Below are positions 1 to 12,200 of a DNA stretch of 64,000 bases, piece by piece (the first letter of the stretch is position 1; the number at the start of each line of letters is the position of its first letter). The notes under the pieces are model-generated. The model was given only the letters and a program-made list of their open reading frames with translations. It was not told the DNA's origin and did no database searches. The position numbers were made by a program, and so were the translations under genes. The stretch lies in contig NC_071331.1 of the NCBI RefSeq assembly GCF_010183535.1, positions 22,878,001 to 22,942,000 on the forward strand. Reading direction: 5' to 3'. Source of the DNA: Caenorhabditis remanei (taxonomy: Eukaryota; Nematoda; Chromadorea; Rhabditida; Rhabditidae).

Positions 1-74
1 CTGAGATATGTGAGGTTTTTTTTAAATCGAAGTGATTTAAGCAAGATTTTCAAATTTGTATTTTTATTTTAGAT

Positions 75-1550
75 TAAAAAAGTATTAGAAATCTAATTTT
101 TCATAAAAATATCACAAAAACTGCTCACAAAAATGTCGAAAACAGAGTTTATTTAATTCACAATAGGAAATTCAGACTTTTTAGACTGATCAATTCCAGA
201 ATCCCGCCAAAAAGCTTGGAAAAATTCTGAAAATACGTTTTTTTGAACAATATTTCATACCACAAAAAACCACAAAAAACCATCAAAATCGGTTCGAAGA
301 GACGTAGAGAAGCTAGAGCGTCTTGTTGTCTGCGTCTCTCCAAAATTTCAAGCGGCGATATCTCAAAAAGGGGCGGAGTTATCGAAAATGTGTCAACTAA
401 AAAAATGTTTGGAATTTAATGATGAATATTTTTGTAGTTGACAACTTTTTGATAACTCCACCCCTTTTTGAGATAGAGCGATTTGAAGCGGAGAAGAGAC
501 GCAGACAGCCAGGCACTCTCTCTTCTCTGCGTCTCTTCTTAACTTCAGTTCGCTTTATCTCAGAAAATAAAGGAGTATTTGAGGTTTAGTAAACGGGTGG
601 AATCAAGGGAAGCGATTTTTGATAGGGTTTCAGAAATTTCAGAGGGCTGATGGGTGTCTTCTGATTCTTTTTCCGAAAATTCCGGATCCTTTTGGGTCTC
701 CAAGATATCCGACCATGACTGGGTGTCTTCTGAATCCGTTTCTTCCAAAATCTCCAGATTTTCCAGCTCGTGATCCTTAGACGCCTTCTCCAGGGCTTCT
801 GCCTCCTCTAGCGCCTTCAAAACCAATGCACTCGATTGTCGAGGCAAAACTTTGTTGGGTACCATATTCACCATTTGTGGTCGAAGGCCTAAAAATGTGA
901 AAAATTACAAATGAAAGGGGGGGTTTAAGTGCCATAACATGGAAAGGAGCGGAGCTATCAAAAAGTTGTCAACTACAAAAATAATCATCATTAAATTTGG
1001 CATATTTTATTAGTTGACCACTTTTCGATAGCTCCGCCCCTTTTTGAGATAGAGCGAACTGAAGTTGAGAAGAGACGCAGAGAAGAGAGAGTGTCTGGCT
1101 GTCTGCGTTTCTTCAAGCAGCTGTATCTCAAAAAGGGGCGGAGCTATCAAAAAGTTGTCAACTACAAAAATAATCAGCATTAAATTCGAAACATTTTGTT
1201 AGTTAACAACTTTTTGATGGCTCCGCCCCTTTTTGAGATAAAGCGATTTGAAGCGCAGAAGAGACGCAGACAAGAAGACGCTCTAGCTTCTCTACGTCTC
1301 TTCGAATCGATATATTTCAAAATGAGACCAATTTTTATGGTTTTTCGTGGTTTTTGAATAAAATCTTGATCGAAAAACGTTTTTTTTTCAGAATTTGTCC
1401 AAGTTTTTGGCGGGATTCTGGAGCGCTTCTGTCTAAAAATAAAACATTTCTATTGCGAATTGAAACTTATACCAAATTTCACTGTTTTTGACATTTTTGT
1501 GACCAGTTTTAGTGATATTTTCATGAAAATAGATTTTTTATACGTTTTCA
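75..1550. repeat. Long inverted repeat enclosing a gene's last exon
   Basis: The stretch of roughly 75-545 is matched in reverse complement by roughly 945-1550. Landmarks on the left are a run with ACCACAAAAAACC, AGAGACGTAGAGAAGC and GGGGCGGAGTTATC; on the right they reappear inverted as GCTTCTCTACGTCTCT and GGTTTTTCGTGGTTTTTG. The arms contain copies of the GGCGGAGC foldback family described elsewhere. The terminal exon of the minus-strand gene 560-2885 lies between the arms, and its stop codon falls inside the left arm. Arm limits are approximate because no alignment was run. Confidence 0.7.
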
Positions 1551-2885
1551 AGCTAAAACAATGTAAAAATTTCAAAAATTTTGCTTAAAATCACCCAAAA
1601 ATTGACCAAAAGTTACTAACCTAAGGTTTGGTAGAGTCCATTCATCGTGATGGGAGCCAGATACATCATTTGGGCCTCTGACGTCTTCTGGGTGTCTTCT
1701 GAATCCTCTTGAGGCGTCAAATTTATTGGAGTCGCTTCAGGAATCTGAAAAATACATAATTTTTTTTCGTTTTTGACCAGTAAAACCCGTTCAAAACCAA
1801 AAAAATCAGTTTAAACTGTTTAGACCGTTCAAAAACCGTTTAAACCGGTTGAAACTGCTGAAAACCGTTTTAAAACCGTTCTTAATACAGTAATGATTTC
1901 AAAACGCGTCAAAGGCACGCCAGACAAATTGAACAACCCCTTGAAATAGGTCTGTCCGTTTATCTATATGTCTGTATGTCCGGATGTCTCAAAACAAAAA
2001 ATCAAAAACACGTCTGAGGTGCGCTAGACGATTAGAGCATTCTCTGTGTATGTGAGTTCTAAACGCGTCAAAGGTGCGCCAGTCAGACAAAATGTCGTAA
2101 TGTCTGTGTGTCCAGATGTCCGCCTCTCACCTCTTTTAACTGCTCCTGGAGTTTCTTCACGTGCCTTCTACACGGCTTCTTTTTCTTTTTTGATGCAGAT
2201 AATTTGAGTTTTTCAATTTCAGCTAGCAGACGTTGATTTTCCAATTCCTTCTCGAGCAGTTGAGATTTTCTGAAAATGAGTGCATCTCAAAAATGGGGGG
2301 GGGGGCTAACAAAAAGTTGTTAACAACAAAAATGATCAGCATAAAATTCTGCACATTTTGTTAGTTGACATTTTTCTTCTAGCTCCGCCCCTTTTTGAGA
2401 TATAGCAGCTTCAAGAGGAGGGGAGACGCAGAGAAGGTAGAGAGTCTGTGTCTCTCCCCAAACTTCAAACCGCTATAACTCAAAAGTGGGCAGAGCTAAC
2501 AAAAAATTGTCAACTACAAAAATGATCAGTATAAAATTCTGCACATTTTGTTAGTTGACAACTTTTTTCTAGCTCCGCCCACTTTGGAGATATAGCGGCT
2601 TGAAGAGACGCAGAGAGGTCAGAGTGTCTTGTTGTCTCCGTCTCTCTCATCAACTTCAAACCGTTATATCTCAAAAGTGGGCGGAGCTTACAAAAAGTTG
2701 TCAACTTCAAAAATGACCGCCCATTCGTCCTCTATCTATTCATATAAAATTTTTTGCATTTACAGTACTCCTTTCAAGCCTACAGTACACTTTACTTACG
2801 TCTCCTCATGCTGATTCCTCTCAAATTCCAACTCCGCCTCCAACTTCTCGATTCTCTCTTTCGGTGTCCAAGGTCCGAGACACAT
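560..2885 (-). CDS. Coiled-coil protein with repeat-derived exons
   Basis: Four exons on the minus strand: 2800-2885, 2131-2269, 1621-1744 and 560-888. They join in frame to 225 residues. The start ATG (2885) lies 19 bases after a GTTTCAG acceptor, probably the trans-splice site. Exon 1 encodes a short coiled coil ending HEET. Exon 2 starts KSQLLEKELENQ, continues the heptads and carries a basic patch with KKKKK (about residues 53-58). Exon 3 is acidic and then reads QMMYLAPITMNGLYQTL; exon 4 begins RPQMVNMVPNKV and turns acidic, with several SEDTQ-like motifs. Parts of exons 3 and 4 match the nucleotide sequence of the 63-nt repeat exons in the homeobox gene at 9265-14247, read in a different frame. 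The final 12 or so residues come from the inverted repeat, so the true C terminus could differ. Function is not recognised; dimerisation through the coiled coil is the only supported inference. Confidence 0.7.
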
Positions 2886-4502
2886 TGTACAGTCTAGAAC
2901 TGATCTGAAACAAAAAATTGGGGGTATTCGGGGTAAAAATTTGATAAAAAATGCGAAAAATCGATAAAAATTGGTCAGAAACGGCTAAAAACGATCAAAA
3001 TCAGCGTTCAAAGTAGTTGTAACTCGCTTCAAAATAACAATTGTGTAAAGAAATCTATACCAAAATGTAGATCACGACGTGATCTACATTTTGGTAAAAG
3101 TTCCCTATCATAATGTTTATTTTGAAGCGAGTTATGGGGTCTAGAAAGATGAAAAGTGTGTAGAAAAGGTAAATGTCTCGTGGAAACGAGAGGCATTACA
3201 ATATTTGATGAGTGTTGGGGGGTCAAATGGCCATCCGAACGGGGGGTCACTCGTTTCTCTGCGTCTCTCTATCTCTCTTCCAAATGGACCACGGAAGAGT
3301 CCAAATTATTGATTCTCTGAATGAGCGGTCGAAGCCTTCGGACATCCGGACAGACAGACAGAGAGACAGTCAGACGTAGGATCAGTAGGATCTTCCTACA
3401 GTACCCTTATTACTTGCATAGGGTCAGAATGTAAAATTCAATAAAATTTAGGTACAGTAACCCAGAGGATCAATGGGATCAAATTTTGAAGGAAAAACGT
3501 GCAAAATTGTCGAAATTTATTGGGTTTTATGGAAAAAAAGGTAAAAAATTGCAAAAAAAGAAATAAAAATGAGAATTTATCAGTTTACAGAAGAAAAGAT
3601 GTCGGAAGGTCATTATCGAATCAGGTAATTAGAGATAATTAGGTATAAATTAGGAATGGATAACAAAATGTAAGAAAATGATACAGAAATAGATTTTTTA
3701 AAGACACGTTTAAAATGGTGGAAATCAGGGAAGACAAATTGATACAAGCCGAAATTTTGTCAAGAAAGTGAAATTTGGGGCGGAAATGATTAAATATAGG
3801 ATAATTGAGGTGAAAATGCGCCAGAAATGGCAAAAAAAATGGTCAAAATTAGTTGAAAATTGGGAAAAACTGGTTAAAATAGTGAAAAGTGGGTCAAAAA
3901 TGGGTCAAAAACGACGAAAATAAGCCAATTTTACCAATTTTCTGACTATTTTTCAAACATTTTCACATGAAAAATTGGATATATGTCAAGGCAATTAGGT
4001 GAAAATGAGCATAAATTGGTAAAAACTGCTCAAAAATGTGGGAAAATCGGTCAAAAATTAGTCAAAAACGAGTGAAATAGGTCTATTTCGAACAATTCAG
4101 ACCTATTTTTACCTTGATTTTCGACTTTTTTAAATCAAAAACTGAATAAATAAAGAAAAATTTGGTAAAAATGGGACAAATCGGTGGAAATATAGCCGAA
4201 ATAGCTTAATATTTCCTATTTTCTGACCATTTTTGACCAATTTCGACCATTTTTGCACGAAAAGTTGGGATAAATAACAAAAGAATTGGGTGAAAATGAT
4301 GAAAAAATTCGTCAGAATGAAGAAAATCGGTCAAAAACGACTGAAATAGGCTAATTGTTCCAATTTTCTGACTGATTTTTGCTAAATTTTCAACCATTTT
4401 TACACCAAAAATAGGATAAATGACAAGAAAAAACGGTCAAAAATAGCCGAAATTGCCCAATTTCACCTATTTTTTGCCGAATTTTCGACCATTTTTACCC
4501 AA
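2886..4502. other. Intergenic DNA with one palindrome
   Basis: No gene seen. At 3058-3096 there is a palindrome built on ACCAAAATGTAGATCACG and its complement. It sits inside a looser inverted repeat (3021-3136) with AACTCGCTTCAAAATAA ends, related to the larger foldback at 33034-33306. From 3480 to 4500 the DNA is AT-rich with diffuse AAAATTGGTCAAAAA-type iterations and no ORF with splice support. Confidence 0.6.
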
Positions 4503-6837
4503 TTATTGATCCCACAGATAACCCCATCGATTTCCAGTCTGTGGATCATACTCATATCCCCATCGATCATCCAGTTCCTCTTGTTCCGTCATAATTTGCA
4601 CAATTTCCTGATTCAACTCCTCGATCCGTCGATCCCGTGAGTCCGCGTAGTCCTTAAAATGCTGAACTTCTTGCTCCAAACAACCAATTTTTTGATTCAA
4701 CTTCTCGATTTTCTTCTTTTGTTGCGTCACAATTCTCTGCGCCGCCTGGTAATTCTTTTCGGTTTTCAGGAGTGCTTGAGTCTCCAGGCTCAATTGGGAT
4801 TTGTAGTCTTCCAAGTGCTCATTGTGCTCTTTTTGGAGCTCCTGACTTTGTGCAAATTGTCTTGACAACGATTTCTTTGTCTCTGCCAATTCTTCGTACA
4901 TTGACTGTAACAGTTGTGTCTTCTGAATCTGGACCTGAAGTTTCTGATCGACATCTTTTAAGAATTGGATCTCTTGATTCTTCTCAACCAATTTCTCAGT
5001 CATCTTCTCCGATTCCTGCTGAAACTCCTGATTTGCAATGTCCATCTCAAAGAACTCGCTCTTCAACTCTTCAATTTTCTCCTCTTGTTTCCGAATCACT
5101 TCATCCTTCTTTTTCATCTCCTCCTCCATCTTCTGCATCTTCTGATTGTTCTCCAGAATCTCCAGATCCCGATCGTTGACTCTCAACTCGAGCTCCCGAA
5201 TCTTCGCCATAGCCAAGTCGTTTGTCTCCACAAGGCTCCAATATTTCTGATGGATCAAGGTGTCATTTTGCTTCTGGAGCACCTTGGCCGTAAGATTCTG
5301 GAGGTCCTCGGAGTGTTGTTGCTTGAATCCGTTGAGTAGGTCAGTGAGGGTTTGGAGATTGTTGTGAATCGATGACATGTCTGGTGCTGGTGGGGAAGGT
5401 CTGGAACATAAAGTAATTAAATATTCGGAAGGCGGGGCGAAAATATGTATTTTGAGCTTAAAATATAGCGGTCAGGAGCGGTTTAGCTCTAGCGCAGTGA
5501 GGCGTTCTCAAAACAGTACTAATTGTATTCGAGCTCAAATTGAAAATTGTGCGAGCAAACACGATTAGGCACAGTCAGACAAGCTACAATTAGTGGCCGA
5601 GCTCAAAATCTAGAGGTCACGCAGTCAAGAGTGTTGCCTGACGATTCAAATATATTGGTTCAAAGCTTCTATATTCATCAAATAGCTCTTTTCATACTCT
5701 ACATTTTTTTTGTTGACCGTTTTTTGATATCTCCCTTCCCCGCTGAGTTACACATCTTTGAAGGTGAGAAGAGCGCGCAGACAACCAGACATTCTGACCT
5801 CTCTGCGTCTCTTCTCAACTTCAATCGCTTATATCTCAAAAGTGGGCGGAGCTAACAAAAAATTGTCAACTACAAAAATGATCAGCATAAAATTTTGAAT
5901 ATTTTTGTAATTGACAACTTTTTGATAGCTACACCTCTTTTTTGAGATATGCCGGTTTGAAGTTTGGAGAGAGACGCAGACAATTTAGAGTGTCTCGTTG
6001 TCTGCGTCTCTCCTCGACTTCAAACCGCTCTGTCTCAAAAAGGGGCGGAGCTATCAAAAAGTTGTCAACTACAAAAATGATTAAAATTTTATGCTGATCA
6101 TTTTTGTAGTTAACAACTTTTTGATAGCTCCTCCCCTTTTTGAGAAATGACGTTTAGAAGTTTGGGGAGAGACGCAGACAAGGTAGAGAGTCTCGTTGTC
6201 GGCGTCTCTCCTCGACTTCAAACCGCTGTGTCTCAAAAGAGGGCGGAGCTATCAAAATTGTCAACTACAAAAATGCTCAAAAATTTAAGCGCTACATTTT
6301 GTTAGTTAACAACTTTTTGATAGCTTCGCCTCTTTTTCAGTTATGATGGTTCCCTTAGATCCGTTCCTTACCTCTTATCTTCTTCCTTGTTCTTGCCATA
6401 CATATCGTAGAATCTTTTCAATCTTTCCTGAATACTCATTTCATATGGAACAAATCCTACGTTATGAATCGGTTCAGCTTCCTCCCGCTCGGCTTCCTCA
6501 CTGAAATAATTATTTTAATTAGTCTAATTCACACTTTTCATCCTTACAAGCTATCCGCCTCTTCTTCTGGATCGGATTCGGAAATCACATCATTAAGGTC
6601 ATCTGAATCGTCGGAATCGTCTTCTTCAGAATCCCAGTCCTCCGGACCATCCGACACCACCTGACTCCCAGACGGTCCTGGCTCCGTGACATGCTCCTTC
6701 TCCATCGGAAACATTGGAATCGGTTCGCCACTTAGAAACATCGGGTAGTAATATCCTGGGAACATCTGGTTACTAGCTACAAAATGAAGTGCCTTCTGTT
6801 GGTCGGCTTGGAGCTTGTCGGCAACTTGGTCAGCCAT
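4503..6837 (-). CDS. Acidic N-terminus plus long coiled-coil protein
   Basis: Three exons: 6548-6837, 6372-6500 and 4503-5400, joining in phase to 438 residues. I chose the ATG at 6837 (MADQVADKLQ) because a TTCCAG acceptor lies at 6877-6878, 39 bases upstream, and a longer ORF would start beyond it. Residues about 20-45 are rich in Pro, Met, Tyr and Phe (MFPGYYYPMFLSGEPIPMFP); residues 60-100 are a very acidic Ser/Asp/Glu run; from about residue 145 an almost uninterrupted coiled coil of about 280 residues follows (NQKMQKMEEEMKKKDEVIRK). The C terminus ends with two WGY motifs and WDQ. Intron 2 (5401-6371) is swollen by GGCGGAGC foldback repeats. The family is unknown to me. A structural or scaffold role is an inference from the coiled coil alone. 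Confidence 0.8.
5690..6345. repeat. Foldback repeat family (GGCGGAGC palindromes), intronic cluster
   Basis: Several consecutive copies of two alternating palindromes. One reads TATCTCAAAAAGGGGCGGAG, then CTATCAAAAAGTTGTCAACT, then ACAAAAAT, with its reverse complement after a short spacer. The other is an inverted pair around GAGACGCAGACAA and TTGTCTGCGTCTC. The cluster sits in intron 2 of the 4503-6837 gene. No transposase is present, so this is a non-autonomous element or satellite-like array. Confidence 0.85.
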
Positions 6838-6948
6838 GAGAGGCAGCGATTGGATAGGTGGAGAGAAGATTGTGTTCTGGAATGGGAGAGGATTGAGGAG
6901 TGCGAAAATTGGGGAAGACGGGGAAACGAAAGAGATCGAGAGCAAGGA

Positions 6949-7013
6949 ATAAGGGTCTAAGGGTCTAAGGGTCTAAGGGTCTAAGGGTCTAAGGGTCTAA
7001 GGGTCTAAGGGTC
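6949..7013. repeat. Microsatellite (TAAGGGTC)n
   Basis: About eight near-perfect copies of the octamer TAAGGGTC directly upstream of the 4503-6837 gene. The unit resembles telomeric repeats only superficially. Confidence 0.9.
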
Positions 7014-9264
7014 ATAACTGAAAAAGGAGCGGAGCTATGAAAAAGTTGTCAACTACAAAAATATTTATCATTAAATTCCGCACATTTTTGTAGTTGACCA
7101 CTTTTTGATAGCTCCGCCCCTTTTTGAGATATAACAGTTTTTCTGAAGGATGTGGGTTTTCGATTGCCTCTAGTAGAGAAGGTGCTCTGGGACTTCTAGG
7201 TGTGTCTGTCTGTGTGTTGAGGTGTCCAGATGACTGAAACCCTAAATGCGGTGAAAAATCGCATAAATAAGTCTAAACTAGTCTTAAGACACCAAAAATT
7301 TACTGGAAGTAGCTCAAAATACGCTCAAAACCTTTAAAACTCTAATGTTTTCACTGAAAACTTGTATTTTTCTACTCAAAATCGGCTAGTGAAAGTTTTC
7401 AGACATGAAAAATCGAAAAATTCTCAAAATTTCACTCTAGAAACGTGTAAAAATCAAGTTTCTAGCAGAAAATCCGCTTGACCCAGTAGTTAAATTAGAC
7501 AGTACCCACTGCACTGAGAGTGACCAGGGTTCGATCCCCACCCGAGGTCGACTGTTTTTTGTTTTTCGAATTGAGACTGGATTTAGACATCTGGGCGTCT
7601 GGACACCCAGACAGACAAAAATTGGACATTTGGGCACATTTGGAGCCTAAAAATCCCCAAAAACCCCGAGAACCTTATTGAAACACTATACAAAAAATTC
7701 AAAAGACAAAAAGAGGAATAGAGACAATGGCAAATACCTATGCATATGATGTACAATGCCTGTATGTCTATGGGGGAAAAGAGGTGTGTCCTAGAAAGGG
7801 ACCAAGAGGCCTGAGAGACGGTCTCTATGTGTGTGTGTGTGTGCTAATGAACAGGAGGAAGGGTGACCTCTAGGACCAAGCGGACACCGTTGGACTCTCC
7901 ACTGTGCGCGGGAAGAAACGGTCTAGACGTAGACGTAGACGTAGATAAGCTAATGAAGAGAAGGAGGAGACGTGACCCCCCACCAAATAGTGTGTGTGTG
8001 GTGAGCGGGCAACGGTGACGGCTCATATTGATTTGGGGGTCTAGGGTCCTAAGGTTGTGCACACACACACATCCATACCGCGCATTTTCCTGGTGCGGGA
8101 AGGGCGGAGAGGATTACTGACCTAGGACTAGTGATGAAGGAGTAAGATATACATATTAGGAGGCGTTTTAGGGTGACGGGACGGGAGGGAGGAGACGGGA
8201 GGGAGGGACTAGGAGGTGGTAATCCAGACGGTCCTGGGTATTTGCGGGATCTCAATTTACGCCGGCTCTCTACCGTACTTTACCCATAGAGAGTTTCAAA
8301 AGTACGGTAGTCGTAACAAGACGGGTCTAGAGGAAGGTGGTGGTGGTCCCTAGATCCGAGGGGACCCAGTGGATATAGACAATGACAAAAATAGGAAAGG
8401 GGGCAAATTATTGGTTACGGTGTAATTGGGAGTAATTAAGTGAGGGAGTATTATAATTAGAGTGATCAAGGGATAAGAGAAGGAGCGCCGGTGAAATGAA
8501 AAGAGTAAAGTTAGGAGATGATAATGGTAATGATCATTATATAATGGTTGGAAGTTGTAAGAATTTACACTTGGAAATAGACTTCAAATCCAATGAAAAG
8601 TTCTGAAATTTGGTCAAAATCCGGGTGAAAATACTCAAATCTGTGCAAAATGAGATGAGGATAACTGAATTCAAGCTGGAACGAGTCAAAAGAAGCGAAC
8701 AGCCTGCGGGGCTGAGGGGCTGAGGGTCTGAAGGTGTAAATGTGGATAGATCTGATCCTGGTGACGTGGCGGACAGGTAATTGCTTTTTTTGGGTGGAGA
8801 AGGGGTTCGACTGCCTCTAGGAAAGTCTATCTGGGTGTCCGAGGTGTCTGATGCCAAAAATCATCAAAAAACATTGAAATCCAACAAAGTTACAGATTTT
8901 CGAAACATTTCGAAAATCTAAGTTTCACAAAACTAGCTGTAACTTCCCCCAATCTCTTCCAACTTGAATTATATGCGTATTTTCAGATTCAGCTCACCAA
9001 GACGGTTCAAATGAGTATAATCATGCCTAGGTTCTGTTCACTTTGGGTCTCGCCACGAAAACTACAGTAACCCGGGACCGGTTTTCGTGGTGGGACCCAA
9101 AGTTGTCGGAACCTAGGCTTGTGGGTACTTTTTTGAAAGCTCTCGTCACGCTGAATCTGATGGTAACAGTCAAATCGATGTAGAAAATTGTTTATTGCGG
9201 TTAAAATGTGATTTTTTTAAAAAGACAAAATTTTTTGTTTGAAATTAAAAAAAAAAGAAATCGA
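7014..9264. other. Intergenic DNA with repeats, no supported gene
   Basis: Contains one GGCGGAGC foldback copy (about 7014-7135), a (GT)n run near 7829-7843, an ACGTAG hexamer run near 7923-7946, a tRNA-like B box (GGTTCGATCCC, about 7529) without a foldable tRNA, and the foldback at 8984-9159. A minus-strand ORF at 8537-8857 has a plausible first 35 residues but no supporting splice partner. Confidence 0.55.
8984..9159. repeat. Foldback element
   Basis: Outer ends CAGATTCAGC and GCTGAATCTG are inverted copies. Inner arms (GCCTAGGTTC with CTTTGGGTCTCGCCACGAAAAC against GTTTTCGTGGTGGGACCCAAAG with GGAACCTAGGC) face each other across a loop holding ACCCGGGACCGG. The structure would fold into one long hairpin. 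Confidence 0.8.
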
Positions 9265-12200
9265 TCACCACTCTGCGACCATCCAATCGGGTTCCTCTTC
9301 CTCTTCTTCTTCCACTTTTACATCTCTCACCACTACAGTATCATCGTCAAGCTCCGCCTCCTCCAATTTCTTCTCCAATTCCAAATTATTGATTTTCAGC
9401 GTCTCAACCTCATTTTTCAGCTTCTCAATTTTTTCAGCATTATCCGCCTGTCCGATTTCCAGTTCCCTGACTCGTTTTGTCAAATTTTTCAAATTTTTCG
9501 AATATTTCGACTGAATCTCCTGCAGATTCTCTCCATAATCCCGTCTCGCTTTTTTTTCCAAGCTCCGCCCACTCGATGGCCCCGCCTCCTGTCGTTTTGC
9601 GGCTCGACGCTTCTCGAGAATTCCATTTTTGATTTTTTGTTGATTCAGAGGGTCCTCGACGATTTTTGTGACGTTTTCCAGACCTAAAGCGGACATAAAG
9701 GAGGTGTTGTCTTTGAGGAAACTGAAATCCTTGGATTTCCGGTGGAAACGTTTGGGAGCGGTGCTGAAAATGTGGAAAAATTGATAAAAAAAGAGCTGAA
9801 AATAGTAAAAACAGGTTGAAACCCCCAAAAAATTGCCCAAAAAGTCACTAACCTGACTTCTGGAACAGTCGATGCACCATGTTGGGTACCAGATGCACCA
9901 TTTGTGGTCGAAAGACCAAAAAGGTGAGCTGGGGCCAAAAAGCTGAAAATTGGGAAAATTTTCATTAAAAATGATTAAAAATTTTGTAAAAAATGATAAA
10001 ATTTGAAAAAAAGTCACTTACATGCATTCTAGACGAGCCGATGGGTTATGTAGAAGGTTCATTAGATCGTTCGAAGGATACTCGCTGAAAATATAAAAAA
10101 TTGATGAAATTAAGATTAAAATGATCGAAATTCGGTCAAATTTAGGTTAAAAATATATAAAATCATATGGGAAATGATGAAAATTGGATAAAACAACAAA
10201 CTACCTGACATCTGGAACAATCGATGCACCATATGGAGGGATTGATGGACTGTATGGAGTATAGTCGCTGAAAATATCAAGAATTAATGAACATTAAATA
10301 AACATATTCAAATACATACAGAAAATCCTTAAAAATCACTTACTACAATTTCGGGACAGTCGATGTTGGGAGATCAGATGCACCATTTGTGGTCGAACGG
10401 CTAAAAATGCGAAAAATTGATGAAACTTTTGTTTAAATGTGAAAAATTACGTAGAAAATGGTTAAAACTGTCTAAAAACTAAAAAAAATTGTTCAAAAAA
10501 TTAGTAACCTGAGTTCTGGGACAGTCGATGCACCATGTTGGGTATCAGATGCACCATTTGGTGTTGAGAAGCTAAAAATGTGAAAAATTACGTTTTAAAA
10601 TAGTAAAAACTTGCTAAAAACACCAAAAAATGCTTGAACAGTGACTTACTCAGCTTGTGAAATAGTCGATGCACCATGTTTGGTACCAGATGCACTGTCT
10701 AGAGCCGAGAGCCTGAAAATGTAAAAAATTGATAAAATTCTAATTTAAGTTGTTAAAAATTACATGAAAATTAGTAAAAACAGGCTAAAAACACCAAAGA
10801 TTGAGCAAAAAGTTACTAACCTAAGTTTTGGAATAGTCGATGAACCAAATGGAAAGTTCGTCCGATCGTACGAAGTATATTGGCTGAAATTATCGAAAAT
10901 TGATGAAATTAAGATTAAAATGACTCAATTTTAGACAAATTTAGGTTAAAAATATAAAAAATTACATAGAAAATAGTAAAAACCAACTAAAACACCAAAA
11001 ATTGACCAAAAATCTACATTACCTAACATCTGGAACAATCGATGCACCATATGGAGGGTTTGATGGACTGTATGGAGTATAGTCGCTGAAAATATCAAGA
11101 ATTAATGAACATTAAATAAACATATTCAAATACATACAGAAAATCCTAAAAAATCACTTACTACAATTTCGAGACAGTCGATGTTGGGAGATCAGATGCA
11201 CCATTTGTGGTCGAACGGCTAAAAATGTGAAAAATTGATGAGATTTGAGTGAAAATCAATTAATATAGGTTAAAATGCCGAAAATTACATAAAAATTAGT
11301 AAAAATTGGCTGAAAACACCAAAAATTGATAAAAAAGTTACTAACCGAATTTCTGAGCCAGTCGATGCACCATGTTTAGCACCAGATGCACCATTTGGGG
11401 TTGAGAAGCTAAAAATGTGAAAAATTACCGGAATTTGCCAAAAAATCACATTTTAAAAAGTAAAAACTTGCTAAAAACACCAAAAATTGACCAAAAAGTC
11501 ACTAACCTGAGTTCTGAGCCAGTCGATGCACCATGTTTAGCACCAGATGCACTGTCTAGAGCCGAGAGCCTGAAAATGTAAAAAATTGATAAATTTTTAA
11601 TTTAAAATGTCAAAAATTACATGAAAAATACCAAAAATTGACCAAAAATTCACTTACATGTATTTTAGGTCAGCCGATGTTTTATTTAGACGGTTCATTA
11701 GATCGTTCGAAAGATAGTCGCTGAAAATATCAAAAATGTTAAAATTAAGATTAAAATAACTGAAATTTAGACAAATTTAGGTTAAAAATATAACAAATTA
11801 CGTTGGGAACGATGAAACCTGGTTAAAACAACAAAAATTGACCAAAAATCGACGTTACCTGACATCTAAGGCACCAAATGAAGAAAATTGACTGTATGGA
11901 TTGAATCCGCTGAAAGTATTAAAATTTATTGAAATTTAGGTTAAAAATATTAAAAAATCACGTAGAAAATAGTAAAAATCGGCTAAAAACACCAAAAATT
12001 GACCAAAAAATCACTTACTATTTGATTGGGGATGTCGATACAGCAGGTAAAGGGCTCGATTCATCGTTTGGAGTGAATGAGCTGTAAATTTAGGAAATTA
12101 GGATTAAAAATGTTGAAAAAATTGTTTAAAAAGTACGTTTCGAGGCAAAAAATGTCTAAAACTACTTACCCCTCAACGGAACGGGTCGATGCATCATGTT

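Noticed and set aside
6949..7013. TAAGGGTC repeat considered as an internal telomere
   Set aside because: The unit is eight bases and differs from the nematode telomere TTAGGC; a simple microsatellite is sufficient.
7476..7552. tRNA-like segment with a good B box (GGTTCGATCCC)
   Set aside because: The A box is weak, the T stem pairs over only three bases and no acceptor stem forms; best explained as a tRNA-derived relic.
8537..8857. Minus-strand frame starting MASDTSDTQIDFPRG
   Set aside because: The first third looks protein-like, but no donor, partner exon or promoter context could be found.
9208..9687. 159-residue plus-strand open frame
   Set aside because: Antisense to the last exon of the homeobox gene; Leu/Phe-rich reading of the reverse of a Glu/Lys-rich coiled coil. 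The same applies to many long antisense frames opposite coiled-coil exons.
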